Counted from the first letter of the stretch, positions 8,929 through 17,430 are shown. The stretch is 47,527 nucleotides of DNA from Aestuariivita sp964402685 (GCA_964402685.1 CAYODE010000010.1:1-47527); one strand, 5' to 3'. The notes: generated by a model not told the origin, from the sequence alone. Made by a program: numbers and translations.

Positions 8929-9076
8929 GAGCGCGCTCCGAAAACCTGTCCAAGCGGCATAAGCGGACAGCGCCGCGATGCCAAGGGGTTACACGGCTTC
9001 TGTGTGGTTCTGTCGTCGGTCTTCAAGAGGCATTCCGATGACTTGCTCCCGTCCGCACATCCGCATATATCCAAAC

Positions 9077-9168
9077 GTACCTCGGGGTGCTTCGTGACCG
9101 AAGCTGAGATGCGCGCTGCGTGAACCCGTAGAACCTGAACCGGCTAGAACCGGCGGAGGGAAGGTTAC
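9077..9168 (+). promoter_or_regulatory. TPP riboswitch (thi box)
   Basis: Conserved THI-box elements occur in order: GGGGTGC, CTGAGAT, ACCCGTAGAACCTGAA and the 3' core GGAGGGAAGG. Outer strands GTACCT (9077-9082) and AGGTTAC (9162-9168) form P1 with one bulge. It stands directly ahead of thiB and should reduce thiBPQ expression when thiamin pyrophosphate is plentiful. A visible Shine-Dalgarno sequestor downstream points to control of translation. Confidence 0.96.
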
Positions 9169-9177
9169 AGGATCATA

Positions 9178-9213
9178 CATCCTCCCTTGCCCTGTCGCCG
9201 CAAAAGGAGGATG
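9178..9213 (+). promoter_or_regulatory. Expression platform: sequestor of the thiB ribosome-binding site
   Basis: CATCCTCC (9178-9185) is the exact reverse complement of GGAGGATG (9206-9213), which contains the thiB Shine-Dalgarno sequence. The same CCTCC can instead pair with GGAGG (9155-9159) inside the aptamer, or ATCCT (9179-9183) with AGGAT (9169-9173). These are mutually exclusive pairings, as expected of an OFF switch acting on translation. Confidence 0.7.
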
Positions 9214-9216
9214 CCA

Positions 9217-10194
9217 ATGAAGTATCTTACATTTGCTGCGGGCGTTTTGAGTGCGGGGGCCGTCATGGCCGACACACCGGAACTGACCGTTTATACCTAT
9301 GACAGTTTTGTCTCTGACTGGGGTCCTGGCCCTGCGGTCGAAGCGGCCTTTGAAGAAACCTGCGGTTGCGATTTGAAGTTCGTGGGTGCAGGCGATGGGG
9401 CGGCACTGCTTGCGCGGCTCAAGCTTGAAGGCGCCCGGTCCGAGGCGGATATCGTTTTGGGGCTGGACACAAACCTGACAGCGGCTGCCGCCGAGACGGG
9501 TTTGTTAGCGCCGCATCAAGTCGACGCTGAGTTCGATCTTCCGATTGATTGGACAGATCCGAACTTTGTCCCTTTTGACTGGGGCTATTTTGCGTTTGTG
9601 CACAATGCGGACCTTGACGCACCCGCGAATTTCCAGGCGTTGGCGGAGAGCGATTTGAGCATCGTGATCCAGGACCCCCGCTCCTCAACTCCCGGTCTGG
9701 GCCTGCTGATGTGGGTCAAGACAGCCTATGGTGACGAGGCGCCGTCCATCTGGGAGGGGTTGTCCGACAACATCGTGACCGTGACCAAGGGTTGGTCCGA
9801 AGCATATGGCCTGTTTCTTGAAGGTGAAGCTGACATGGTACTGAGCTATACCACGTCGCCTGCCTACCACCTGATCGCAGAAGAGGACGCTTCGAAAACC
9901 GCCGCTGCTTTTGATGAGGGGCATTACATGCAGATCGAAGTTGCGGGTAAGCTTGCCTCGTCCGACCAACCGGAATTGGCTGATCAATTCCTGGCGTTCA
10001 TGGTGTCGGACGCGTTTCAGTCTGTGATCCCGACAACCAACTGGATGTATCCGGCCGTTACTCCAACGGGCGGTTTGCCGGACGGGTTTGAAACCCTGAT
10101 CACACCCGAGCAATCGCTTTTGGTGCCTGCCGGAGACGCGCCAGCTCTACGGGATGAGGCCTTGGCCGAATGGCTGGGCGCGCTCAGCCAGTAA
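9217..10194 (+). CDS. thiB: Thiamine ABC transporter, periplasmic binding protein
   Basis: 325 residues. The first 18 form a Sec signal peptide (MKYLTFAAGVLSAGAVMA) followed by ELTVYTYDSFVSDWGPGPAVE, the typical mature N terminus of ThiB. The domain binds thiamin (and phosphates) in the periplasm. The ATG at 9217 lies 6 bases after AGGAGG and is better than the ATG at 9211, which overlaps the binding site, or the upstream GTG/ATG alternatives. It is the first gene of thiBPQ, controlled by the riboswitch in its leader, and overlaps thiP by 25 bases. Confidence 0.95.
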   Translation: MKYLTFAAGVLSAGAVMADTPELTVYTYDSFVSDWGPGPAVEAAFEETCGCDLKFVGAGDGAALLARLKLEGARSEADIVLGLDTNLTAAAAETGLLAPHQVDAEFDLPIDWTDPNFVPFDWGYFAFVHNADLDAPANFQALAESDLSIVIQDPRSSTPGLGLLMWVKTAYGDEAPSIWEGLSDNIVTVTKGWSEAYGLFLEGEADMVLSYTTSPAYHLIAEEDASKTAAAFDEGHYMQIEVAGKLASSDQPELADQFLAFMVSDAFQSVIPTTNWMYPAVTPTGGLPDGFETLITPEQSLLVPAGDAPALRDEALAEWLGALSQ

Positions 10195-11726
10195 GCTCCA
10201 CTTCGGGTTTCGTCGCGGCGGCGTTGGTTGCCGCGATCATCCTCGGAGCCGTGGCGGCCGTATTTTGGCGGGCCGAGGCCGGCTCTGGCCTTGGGCCGTC
10301 AGACTGGGCGGCTATTCGGTTTACCATCTTCCAGGCCATTCTGTCCGCGAGCTTCAGTGTCCTATTGGCCGTTCCTGTCGCGCGGGCTTTTGCGCGCCGT
10401 CAATTCCGTGGTCGCGGTGTGCTGGTTACGGTTTTGGGCGCGCCGTTTATCCTGCCGGTTATTGTTGCCGTCTTCGGTTTGCTGGCCGTCTTCGGGCGAA
10501 ACGGCTGGCTTAGTGTTGTGTTGGGCTGGATCGGTCTTCCTCCTATGCAGATCTACGGCTTGCACGGCGTGGTGCTGGCACATGTCTTCTTTAACTTGCC
10601 GCTGGCTACGCGATTGTTGCTACAGGGGTGGGGCGACATCCCGGCAGAACAGTTTCGGCTTGCCGCGCAGCTGGGATTTTCAGCTGGCGACACCAGACGC
10701 GTGATCGAACGGCCAATGCTGCTGCGCACTTTGCCGGGCGTTTGGGCCGTCATCTTTTCGATTTGCATTACCAGTTTCGCTGTTGCGTTGACCTTGGGGG
10801 GAGGGCCGCGCGCAACCACTGTTGAACTGGCGATCTACCAAGCGTTCTGGCTTGAGTTTGATTTGGGTCGCGCCGCCCTCTTGTCAGTTATCCAGATCAT
10901 TTTGGCGGGACTGGCGGCTGCAATTGCATTAACGCTGACGCCCTTCGAAGGCTTGGGGGCGGCCCTGGATCGCACCGTACGGCGATGGGATGCAAACTCT
11001 GCTGCTATCCGCGTTTGGGATGCTACGCTGATAACCAGCGCGGCCGTGTTTTTGCTTTTACCGATGTTGGCGATCGTTTTGTCAGGCCTTGCGGGGTTTG
11101 CGGATCTGCCTGCGCAGGTCTGGCGCGCGGCAGGGATCTCAGTTGGTGTTTCGTTGGTCAGCACAGTCGTACTTTTGGTGGTCGCCTTGCCGATGAGCTG
11201 GACCATTGCCCAAGCAAGGGGTTCTTGGGCAGAAGTCGCTGGGATCCTGGGGCTCGCCGCCTCGCCTTTGGTGATTGGCACCGGCTTCTTCGTGATTTTG
11301 AACCCGGTTGTGAACCCACAGGACTTTGCCCTTTTGGTCACAGCATTGGTCAACGCGTTGATGGCATTGCCTTTTGCACTGCGGGTCTTGGTGCCGGGCG
11401 CGCGTGAAGTGGCACGTGGCTATGGGCGTCTTGCGCTTTCGCTGGATATGCGCGGTAGGCCTTATTTGTGGCTTGTGTTTTTTCCTCGCATGCGGGCGCG
11501 GATCGGGTTTGCCGCCGGTTTGACAGCCGCATTATCTATGGGGGATCTGGGCGTAGTGGTTCTGTTTGCAGATCCGCAGGTCGCGACGTTGCCCCTTCAG
11601 ATGTATCGTTTGATGGCTGCCTATCAGATGGAGGTCGCTGCAAGCGCTGGTGTGTTGTTGTTAGGGTTGTCCCTGCTTCTGTTCTGGGCCTTTGATGCGG
11701 GAGGGCGGCGCGGTGTTGCGGCTTGA
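10170..11726 (+). CDS. thiP: Thiamine ABC transporter permease
   Basis: 518 residues, about 12 membrane helices in two homologous halves, each with an EAA-type loop (for example AEQFRLAAQLGFSAGDTRRVI in part, and the second around AREVARGYGRLALSLDMRG). Belongs to the same two-domain permease family as FbpB but its place between thiB and thiQ and the thi-box leader assign it to thiamin uptake. It starts inside the end of thiB and ends inside thiQ, so the three genes are a tightly coupled operon. Confidence 0.94.
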   Translation: MAGRAQPVSSTSGFVAAALVAAIILGAVAAVFWRAEAGSGLGPSDWAAIRFTIFQAILSASFSVLLAVPVARAFARRQFRGRGVLVTVLGAPFILPVIVAVFGLLAVFGRNGWLSVVLGWIGLPPMQIYGLHGVVLAHVFFNLPLATRLLLQGWGDIPAEQFRLAAQLGFSAGDTRRVIERPMLLRTLPGVWAVIFSICITSFAVALTLGGGPRATTVELAIYQAFWLEFDLGRAALLSVIQIILAGLAAAIALTLTPFEGLGAALDRTVRRWDANSAAIRVWDATLITSAAVFLLLPMLAIVLSGLAGFADLPAQVWRAAGISVGVSLVSTVVLLVVALPMSWTIAQARGSWAEVAGILGLAASPLVIGTGFFVILNPVVNPQDFALLVTALVNALMALPFALRVLVPGAREVARGYGRLALSLDMRGRPYLWLVFFPRMRARIGFAAGLTAALSMGDLGVVVLFADPQVATLPLQMYRLMAAYQMEVAASAGVLLLGLSLLLFWAFDAGGRRGVAA

Positions 11727-12411
11727 TCAGGTTCTCATAACCAACGGCGCATTCCGATTGGCGGCCGACATAAGTATTGATGCCGGAGCGAAGCTTGCCG
11801 TTATGGGGCCGTCGGGCGCTGGCAAGTCAACGTTGGTGAATGGCATCGCTGGATTTCACGATGTTCCGGAGGGCCGCATGACTTGGCAGGGCGAGGACAT
11901 CACGTATTTACAGCCCGGGAAGCGACCGGTGGCAATGTTGTTTCAGGACAGCAATTTGTTTCCCCATCTAACTGTTAGGCGGAATGCTGGATTAGGTGTG
12001 CGACCGGACCTGAAACTCAGCGCTTCGGAATGGGAGCGGGTAGATCAGGCTGTGGCCCGTGTCGGACTTTCTGATTTGGCTGCGCGCCGACCCTCAGAAC
12101 TGTCGGGCGGGCAGCAGAGCCGCTCGGCTTTGGCGCGCGTTTTGGTGCAGGCCAAACCGATTCTGATTTTGGACGAACCGTTTTCCGCGTTGGGTCCTGC
12201 GTTAAAACACGAAATGTTGGATCTTGTGGGCGAACTGGCGACCGAGAGCGGCGCGACGGTTTTGATGGTCACACATGATCCGGACGATGCCGCCCGCCTG
12301 GTGGATCAGATCGTCCTTGTTGCGGACGCAAAAGCTCATCTGCCGCAGGACGCGCAGAAAATGCTGGCAGATCCTCCGCCAGCATTAAAGGCTTACTTAG
12401 GGCACGCTTAG
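11713..12411 (+). CDS. thiQ: Thiamine ABC transporter ATP-binding protein
   Basis: 232 residues. Walker A GPSGAGKST at residues 32-40, signature LSGGQQSRSALARVL, Walker B ILILDEPFSAL, and switch histidine in MVTHDPDDA. The family is short like this one. I chose the GTG at 11713 because GGGAGG (11699-11704) lies 8 bases upstream; an ATG at 11695 would add six residues. It overlaps the end of thiP and converges on ribH2 with a gap of only 10 bases, so no terminator separates the two operons. Confidence 0.93.
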   Translation: MLRLDQVLITNGAFRLAADISIDAGAKLAVMGPSGAGKSTLVNGIAGFHDVPEGRMTWQGEDITYLQPGKRPVAMLFQDSNLFPHLTVRRNAGLGVRPDLKLSASEWERVDQAVARVGLSDLAARRPSELSGGQQSRSALARVLVQAKPILILDEPFSALGPALKHEMLDLVGELATESGATVLMVTHDPDDAARLVDQIVLVADAKAHLPQDAQKMLADPPPALKAYLGHA

Positions 12412-12421
12412 TCTCCTGGCA

Positions 12422-12856
12422 TCACGCGGCAAAAGCCTGCCGCGTCTTGCAGATCGATAAGGCTGCGCGGGCAGCTTCGCGTCCTTTCTCGACAAAATGC
12501 GCCTGGAAGATGGCGTTGTGATGGTCCGTTTCCTGGTATTGGTGTGGCGTGAGCGAGACCGACAGGATGGGAACCCCTGTGTCCATGCCCGCACGCATCA
12601 AGCCGTCGACAACAGCTTGTGCAACAAAGTCGTGCCGGTAAATGCCGCCGTCGACAACAAAGGCCGCGCAAGCGATAGCCTCGTATCGGTCGGTTTGAGC
12701 GAGGTCCCGTGCGAGGAGCGGCATTTCGAACGCACCGGGTACGTCAAATACATCAACCTGTGATGCGGGGATCAACTCAAGAAAACCATCTCGTGCACGA
12801 TCGACGATATCGGCATGCCAATTGGCTTTGATGAAGGCAAATCGGGTGTGTGTCAT
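12422..12856 (-). CDS. ribH2: 6,7-dimethyl-8-ribityllumazine synthase, RibH2 type
   Basis: 144 residues. It condenses 5-amino-6-ribitylaminouracil with 3,4-dihydroxy-2-butanone 4-phosphate, the step before riboflavin synthase. The sequence VPGAFEMPLLARDLA and the segment GGIYRHDFVAQAVVDGLM with its catalytic-type histidine fit lumazine synthase; lack of the usual N-terminal extension and the HQYQETDHH region fit the RibH2 (type II, decameric) form known from Brucella and rhizobia. The ATG at 12856 has an AAAGGAGG site 5 bases upstream. An FMN riboswitch precedes it, so it is expected to be made when flavin is scarce, as for ribH2 in rhizobia. Confidence 0.9.
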   Translation of the reverse strand: MTHTRFAFIKANWHADIVDRARDGFLELIPASQVDVFDVPGAFEMPLLARDLAQTDRYEAIACAAFVVDGGIYRHDFVAQAVVDGLMRAGMDTGVPILSVSLTPHQYQETDHHNAIFQAHFVEKGREAARAALSICKTRQAFAA

Positions 12857-12903
12857 TTGTAATCCTCCTTTAGGTTTTCAGACACGTCACCCAAGGCGAT
12901 TAC

Positions 12904-12943
12904 GAACGTCTCCGACCCCTTTTCGGAGCGGATACGCACGTTC
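12904..12943 (-). promoter_or_regulatory. Alternative hairpin of the FMN riboswitch
   Basis: Read on the minus strand, GAACGT (12943-12938) can pair with ACGTTC (12909-12904), enclosing an inner CTCCGA/TCGGAG stem (12928-12923 with 12915-12910). GAACGT is also the 3' strand of aptamer helix P1, so the two structures exclude each other. No T-run follows, so this is not a simple terminator; a Rho-type or translational effect is possible. Confidence 0.5.
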
Positions 12944-13084
12944 TCTTTCATCCGGACTGTAACCGTCGGCTCAGGCCTCTCACCTGATCTGCTGACACCC
13001 TGTTTTAACAACCGGGCCGCTCGCGGGCTGATCGGTCATGCCGATATACCGCCGGTGGGGAATTTCGCCCCGCCCTGAGAACGC
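12938..13084 (-). promoter_or_regulatory. FMN riboswitch (RFN element)
   Basis: On the minus strand the conserved RFN blocks occur in order: AGGGCGGGGCGAAATTCCC, ACCGGCGGTAT, AGCCCGCGAGC, the variable arm, GATCAGGTGAGAGGCCTG, GCCGACGGTTACAGTCCGGATGAAAGAGAAC (last block split between positions about 12970 and 12938). P1 is GCGTTCTC (13084-13077) with GAGAACGT (12945-12938). It leads into ribH2 about 80 bases downstream. Confidence 0.96.
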
Positions 13085-13150
13085 CTTCATGGTTGCAAAG
13101 CCGCGATCCGTTGGCAATAGGATTGCTGCGTCACAAAGGAACCAAATCCG

Positions 13151-13771
13151 ATGCATCCGAACCCGGTATTTCATACTGAAGAAGCGCAAACGAACTTGTC
13201 TTTCGCTCGTACGCGCGCGTTTGGCGTCCTAGCGGTCAGCGCAAAAGACACCGCGCCGCTGTTGTCTCATGTGCCGTTCCTCGTCGACGAAGAGGGCGCG
13301 TGGGCGCATCTTCATCTTGTCCGATCGAATCCGATTGTCCGCGCATTGCGAGAGGGTCAATTGCCAGCGCGCCTTGCTGTGTCTGGACCAGACAGTTACG
13401 TGTCGCCGGATTGGTATGGCGTCGATGATCAGGTGCCGACGTGGAATTACATCGCTGTTCATTTGACGGGCGTTTTGGAGTTAAGGCCGCAAAGTGAACT
13501 TCACGCTTTGCTGGATCGTCAGTCCGCGCATTTCGAAAATCAACTCTTGCCTAAGGCCCCTTGGACCACGACCAAGATGTCCGATGGGGTTATGGACAAA
13601 ATGATGCGCCAGATCGTGCCCTGCGCGATGAAGATCGAAGATGTGGATGGCACTTGGAAGATGAACCAGAACAAGCCCGATGACGTTCGTCTAAGGGCGG
13701 CGGACGCGATAGCCGAAGCAAGTATGGGTGCGGAGACGGAAAGACTGGCCGGAATGATGCGCAGTGCTTAG
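13151..13771 (+). CDS. PaiB-like FMN-binding protein
   Basis: 206 residues of the FMN_bind_2/PaiB family, small split-barrel flavoproteins related to pyridoxamine-phosphate oxidase and first described as negative regulators in Bacillus. The motifs LSHVPFLVDEEGAWAHLHLVRSNP, YVSPDWYG, VPTWNYIAVHLTG and the C-terminal KMNQNKPDDVR are typical. The ATG at 13151 follows GGAACC. It is transcribed away from the FMN riboswitch and ribH2; the 5' end of the riboswitch is about 65 bases away. Whether it binds DNA or is a flavin-dependent enzyme is not known for most members. Confidence 0.85.
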   Translation: MHPNPVFHTEEAQTNLSFARTRAFGVLAVSAKDTAPLLSHVPFLVDEEGAWAHLHLVRSNPIVRALREGQLPARLAVSGPDSYVSPDWYGVDDQVPTWNYIAVHLTGVLELRPQSELHALLDRQSAHFENQLLPKAPWTTTKMSDGVMDKMMRQIVPCAMKIEDVDGTWKMNQNKPDDVRLRAADAIAEASMGAETERLAGMMRSA

Positions 13772-13849
13772 GATTACCCCTGCCCCGTTCTGCGGGACAC
13801 GCGAGCGGAGCACTCTGTTCCCGCAACACACAGAAAAAGGAACCCCAGA

Positions 13850-14455
13850 ATGAAACTGATGATGGCCGGCCCTTCGCCGTTTGTCCGCAAAGTGCGCGTG
13901 TTGATCCGCGAGGCGGAGATGACTGACCAGGTCGAAGAGATTGAGGTCATCGCCTCGCCCGCTGGCCCATCAGAGGATTTGATTGCGGCAAACCCGTTGG
14001 GAAAAATTCCAGCCTTGCTGCGGGACTTTGGTCCGACCCTTTATGATAGCCGCGTTATTTGTCGGTTTCTCGATGATCGTGCCAATGCCGGGTTCTATCC
14101 AGAGGCGCGGCTTTGGGAAGTATTGACGCTGGAAGCGACTGCAGACGGTATGATGGATGCCGCTGTCCTCATGGTCTATGAAGCGCGGTTTCGCGACGAG
14201 GCAGTGCGGTCACAAGAATGGGTCGATGCGCAGTGGGCCAAAGTGGATCGCGCCCTGTCAGCGTTGGAAAGCCGTTGGATCAGCCATCTGTCGGGGTCAC
14301 TGGATATGGGACAGATCGCCTTGGGATGTGCGCTGGCCTATCTGGATTTCCGGCACGGGGATCGCGGATGGCGTGATGGTCGCCCGCACTTGGCCGAGTG
14401 GTTTGCTGCCTTCGAATCGCGTGAAAGCATGCAAGCAACCCAACCTGAAGGCTGA
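13850..14455 (+). CDS. Glutathione S-transferase family protein
   Basis: 201 residues: an N-terminal thioredoxin-like domain (about 1-78, with SPFVRKVRVLI, NPLGKIPALL and the glutathione-contact DSRVICRFLD) and an all-helical C-terminal domain. The N-terminal serine of SPF is the likely thiol-activating residue. AAAAAGGAA lies ahead of the ATG at 13850. It stands alone between the PaiB-like gene and petABC. Substrate unknown. Confidence 0.9.
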   Translation: MKLMMAGPSPFVRKVRVLIREAEMTDQVEEIEVIASPAGPSEDLIAANPLGKIPALLRDFGPTLYDSRVICRFLDDRANAGFYPEARLWEVLTLEATADGMMDAAVLMVYEARFRDEAVRSQEWVDAQWAKVDRALSALESRWISHLSGSLDMGQIALGCALAYLDFRHGDRGWRDGRPHLAEWFAAFESRESMQATQPEG

Positions 14456-14695
14456 TCGGATACAGGTCCAAAGCGCGGAACCCTAAGGTTGTAGAGTGTC
14501 GGCGCGTTAAGCCCAGTTTCCAAACCACATTTTTTGCATGTCCGCGACGGGGTGCCGCACCTGCGACCACGTGCGCGTCTTTGGTGACTGGACGGGCCTG
14601 ATTGTCGCCGCTAAATAGCGCGACGAGCAGCTGTATCGGATCGGTACGGCCACTGAGTGTATGGCCTGAGACGGCCCTTAAATGGAGTAAACCTC
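14456..14695. other. Leader region of petABC
   Basis: 240 bases without an open frame that looks coding. It contains small inverted repeats (AACCCTAAGGTT near 14481; GTCGC and GCGAC about 14602-14624) and must hold the petABC promoter, but I cannot point to a convincing -35/-10 pair. Confidence 0.3.
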
Positions 14696-15256
14696 GTGTC
14701 GCACGCAGAAGACCACGAAGGCACCCGGAGGGATTTCCTCTACTACGCCACTGCAGGCGCCGGTGCTGTCACCGCTGGGGCCGCCGTTTGGCCGCTGGTC
14801 CACCAAATGAACCCGTCCGCCGACGTACAGGCCCTGTCGTCCATCCGTGTTGATGTCAGTGCAGTTGAGCCGGGCACGCAAATCAGTGTGAAGTTCCTGG
14901 GCAAGCCGGTGTTCATTCGCCGCCGCACACAGGAAGAAATTGACGAGGCACGCGCCGTTGAGCTGAGCGATCTGCCCGACGCCGACGCCCGTAACGAAAA
15001 CCTCGGCAGCGTGCCTGCCGAAGACGCCAATCGCGCGCTGGACGAAGCTGGCGAATGGTTGGTGATGCAAGGTGTGTGCACCCATTTGGGATGTGTGCCC
15101 TTGGGAGATGGCGCAGGGGACTTTAACGGCTGGTTCTGCCCCTGCCACGGTTCGCACTATGACACTTCGGGCCGTATCCGCCGTGGTCCTGCACCGGAAA
15201 ACCTGCCTATTCCGACCGCTGAATTCGTCGACGAAACAACGATCCAACTGGGATAA
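14696..15256 (+). CDS. petA: Ubiquinol-cytochrome c reductase, Rieske iron-sulfur subunit
   Basis: 186 residues. It passes electrons from ubiquinol to cytochrome c1 in the bc1 complex. The [2Fe-2S] ligands are in CTHLGC (C128, H130) and CPCHGSH (C148, H151); C133 and C150 form the disulfide. The twin-arginine RRDFLYYATAGAGAV near the N terminus is the uncleaved Tat anchor. The GTG at 14696 gives MSHAEDHEGT, the usual start in Rhodobacteraceae, with GGAG upstream; the TTG/ATG starts further upstream are rejected. First gene of fbcFBC order. Confidence 0.97.
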   Translation: MSHAEDHEGTRRDFLYYATAGAGAVTAGAAVWPLVHQMNPSADVQALSSIRVDVSAVEPGTQISVKFLGKPVFIRRRTQEEIDEARAVELSDLPDADARNENLGSVPAEDANRALDEAGEWLVMQGVCTHLGCVPLGDGAGDFNGWFCPCHGSHYDTSGRIRRGPAPENLPIPTAEFVDETTIQLG

Positions 15257-15267
15257 GGGAGAAAAAT

Positions 15268-16596
15268 ATGTCCGGAATTCCGCACGATCATTACGAGCCA
15301 AACTCGAAAGGTGAGAAGTGGCTGCACAGCCGTCTTCCCATCGTGGGTCTGATGTATGACACCATCATGATCCCAACCCCGAAAAACCTGAACTGGATGT
15401 GGATCTGGGGCATCGTCCTCACCTTCTGTCTGGTTCTGCAGATTGTCACCGGTATCGTGCTGGTGATGCATTATACCCCGCATGTCGACATGGCGTTTGC
15501 GTCGGTTGAACACATCATGCGGAACGTAAACGGCGGGCACATGCTGCGCTATCTGCACCAAAACGGTGCCTCACTGTTCTTTGTGGCGGTTTACGCGCAC
15601 ATCCTGCGCGGCCTCTACTATGGGTCTTACAAAGCACCGCGTGAGATCACGTGGATCATCGGCATGCTCATTTACCTGCTGATGATGGGTACTGCGTTCA
15701 TGGGCTACGTGCTGCCATGGGGACAAATGTCGTTCTGGGGCGCAACCGTGATCACCGGTCTGTTTGGTGCGATCCCGTTCGTGGGTGATGCTTTGCAAAC
15801 ATGGCTGCTGGGCGGGCCCGCAGTTGATAATGCAACGCTAAACCGCTTCTTCTCGCTCCATTATCTGCTTCCGTTTGTGATTGCAGGCCTTGTGATCGTT
15901 CATATCTGGGCGTTCCACACGACTGGCAACAACAACCCGACGGGTGTTGAAGTGCGTCGTGGGTCGAAAGAAGAAGCCGAAAAAGACACACTGCCTTTCT
16001 GGCCTTACTTCGTGATCAAGGACCTCTTTGCATTGGCGGTTATCCTGGCCGTGTTCTGGGCTGTGGTTGGTTTCATGCCAAACTATCTGGGCCACCCGGA
16101 TAACTACATTGAAGCGAACGCGCTCGTTACACCTGCGCATATCGTTCCAGAATGGTACTTCCTGCCGTTTTACGCAATCCTGCGTGCCTTCGACACCGAT
16201 GTGTGGGTAGTGATTGCGGCAGACTTCCTGACCGCAGGCATCATCGACGCGAAATTCTTCGGCGTTCTGGCGATGTTTGGCGCGATCGTTGTGATGGCAC
16301 TGGCACCTTGGCTGGATACCTCTTCGGTGCGTTCGGGCCGCTATCGCCCAATGTTCAAATGGTGGTTCTGGCTGTTCGTCGTGAACTTCTTTGTCCTGAT
16401 GTGGGTGGGCGCGATGCCGGCGGAAGGGATCTATCCCTATATCGCTCTGATCGGCTCGACGTACTGGTTCGCATACTTCCTGGTGATCTTGCCGCTGCTC
16501 GGTGTGATCGAAAAACCAGATCCGCAGCCAGAGACCATCGAAGAAGACTTTGCGTCTCACTACGGCAAGGCGGGCGACGCCACGCCGGCTGAATAA
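15268..16596 (+). CDS. petB: Cytochrome b of the bc1 complex
   Basis: 442 residues with eight membrane helices, the normal size in alphaproteobacteria. It holds both b hemes and the Qo and Qi quinone sites. The conserved Qo motif PEWY appears in HIVPEWYFLPFYAILR, and helix B and D histidines are visible (for example HANGAS-type segment LHQNGASLFF, HTTGNNNP). ATG at 15268 with GGGAGA upstream; 11 bases after petA and 15 before petC. Confidence 0.98.
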   Translation: MSGIPHDHYEPNSKGEKWLHSRLPIVGLMYDTIMIPTPKNLNWMWIWGIVLTFCLVLQIVTGIVLVMHYTPHVDMAFASVEHIMRNVNGGHMLRYLHQNGASLFFVAVYAHILRGLYYGSYKAPREITWIIGMLIYLLMMGTAFMGYVLPWGQMSFWGATVITGLFGAIPFVGDALQTWLLGGPAVDNATLNRFFSLHYLLPFVIAGLVIVHIWAFHTTGNNNPTGVEVRRGSKEEAEKDTLPFWPYFVIKDLFALAVILAVFWAVVGFMPNYLGHPDNYIEANALVTPAHIVPEWYFLPFYAILRAFDTDVWVVIAADFLTAGIIDAKFFGVLAMFGAIVVMALAPWLDTSSVRSGRYRPMFKWWFWLFVVNFFVLMWVGAMPAEGIYPYIALIGSTYWFAYFLVILPLLGVIEKPDPQPETIEEDFASHYGKAGDATPAE

Positions 16597-16611
16597 GAAG
16601 GACGAAAACCA

Positions 16612-17403
16612 ATGATCAAACAACTTACGATCAGCGCTGTCGCGGCATTGGCCATGACCGCCGGTTCGGCCTTCGCTGCTGGCGAAGCTGGGTATGTCAA
16701 AGACTTTGACTTCTCGTTTGAAGGTCCTTTCGGGACCTTCGACCAGAACCAGTTGCAGCGCGGTCTGCAAGTCTATACCGAGGTCTGTTCCGCGTGCCAC
16801 GGACTTCAGCAAGTCCCGCTGCGGACATTGTCGGATGAAGGTGGGCCTCACCTTCCAGAAGACCAGATGCGGGCTTATGCATCTGACAACTTCGAAGTCT
16901 TCGACCCTGAGCTGGATGATTTCCGTGCCGCTGGTCCAACCGACCACTTCCCAGGATCCAATCTGGAAAATGCACCAGACCTGAGCCTGATGGCCAAGGC
17001 GCGTGCGGGTTTCCATGGTCCTTATGGACTGGGTCTGAACCAGCTTTTCAAAGGCATGGGTGGACCAGAGTACATCGCGTCACTTCTGACGGGTTACACC
17101 GGCGAAGAGAAGGAAGAAGCGGGTACTATCCTGTATGAGAACAAAGCTTTCCCAGGCGGTTGGATTTCGATGTCGCAGCCGATGTGGGATGAACAGGTCG
17201 AATACGCTGACGGCACAGTGGCCACTTTGGAGCAGATGTCAGAAGATGTGTCTGCCTTCCTGATGTGGACTGCAGAGCCCAAAATGATGGCCCGCAAGCA
17301 AGCTGGCTTTGTTGGGGTTTTGTTCCTGACCATCCTGTCAGTTCTTCTGTACCTGACTAACAAGCGCATCTGGGCGCCTGTGAAAGGGAAAAAGTCGGCC
17401 TGA
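16612..17403 (+). CDS. petC: Cytochrome c1 of the bc1 complex
   Basis: 263 residues: Sec signal peptide (1-22, ending SAFA), heme-binding CSACH at 59-63, periplasmic domain, and a single C-terminal anchor helix (FVGVLFLTILSVLLYL) followed by a basic cytoplasmic tail. It receives electrons from the Rieske protein and gives them to soluble or membrane cytochrome c. Last gene of the operon, followed 28 bases later by a strong terminator. Confidence 0.98.
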   Translation: MIKQLTISAVAALAMTAGSAFAAGEAGYVKDFDFSFEGPFGTFDQNQLQRGLQVYTEVCSACHGLQQVPLRTLSDEGGPHLPEDQMRAYASDNFEVFDPELDDFRAAGPTDHFPGSNLENAPDLSLMAKARAGFHGPYGLGLNQLFKGMGGPEYIASLLTGYTGEEKEEAGTILYENKAFPGGWISMSQPMWDEQVEYADGTVATLEQMSEDVSAFLMWTAEPKMMARKQAGFVGVLFLTILSVLLYLTNKRIWAPVKGKKSA

Positions 17404-17430
17404 TCCTTTTGGCAGATTGAAATAATACCG

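Noticed and set aside
9187..9216. Upstream start for thiB giving a longer N terminus
   Set aside because: It would place the start inside the riboswitch expression platform; the 9217 ATG has proper spacing and begins the signal peptide.
12910..12928. CTCCGA/TCGGAG hairpin as an intrinsic terminator for ribH2
   Set aside because: No T-run follows on the minus strand; kept only as part of an alternative riboswitch fold.
15838..17016. 392-codon open frame on the minus strand
   Set aside because: Antisense to petB and petC, which are unmistakable.
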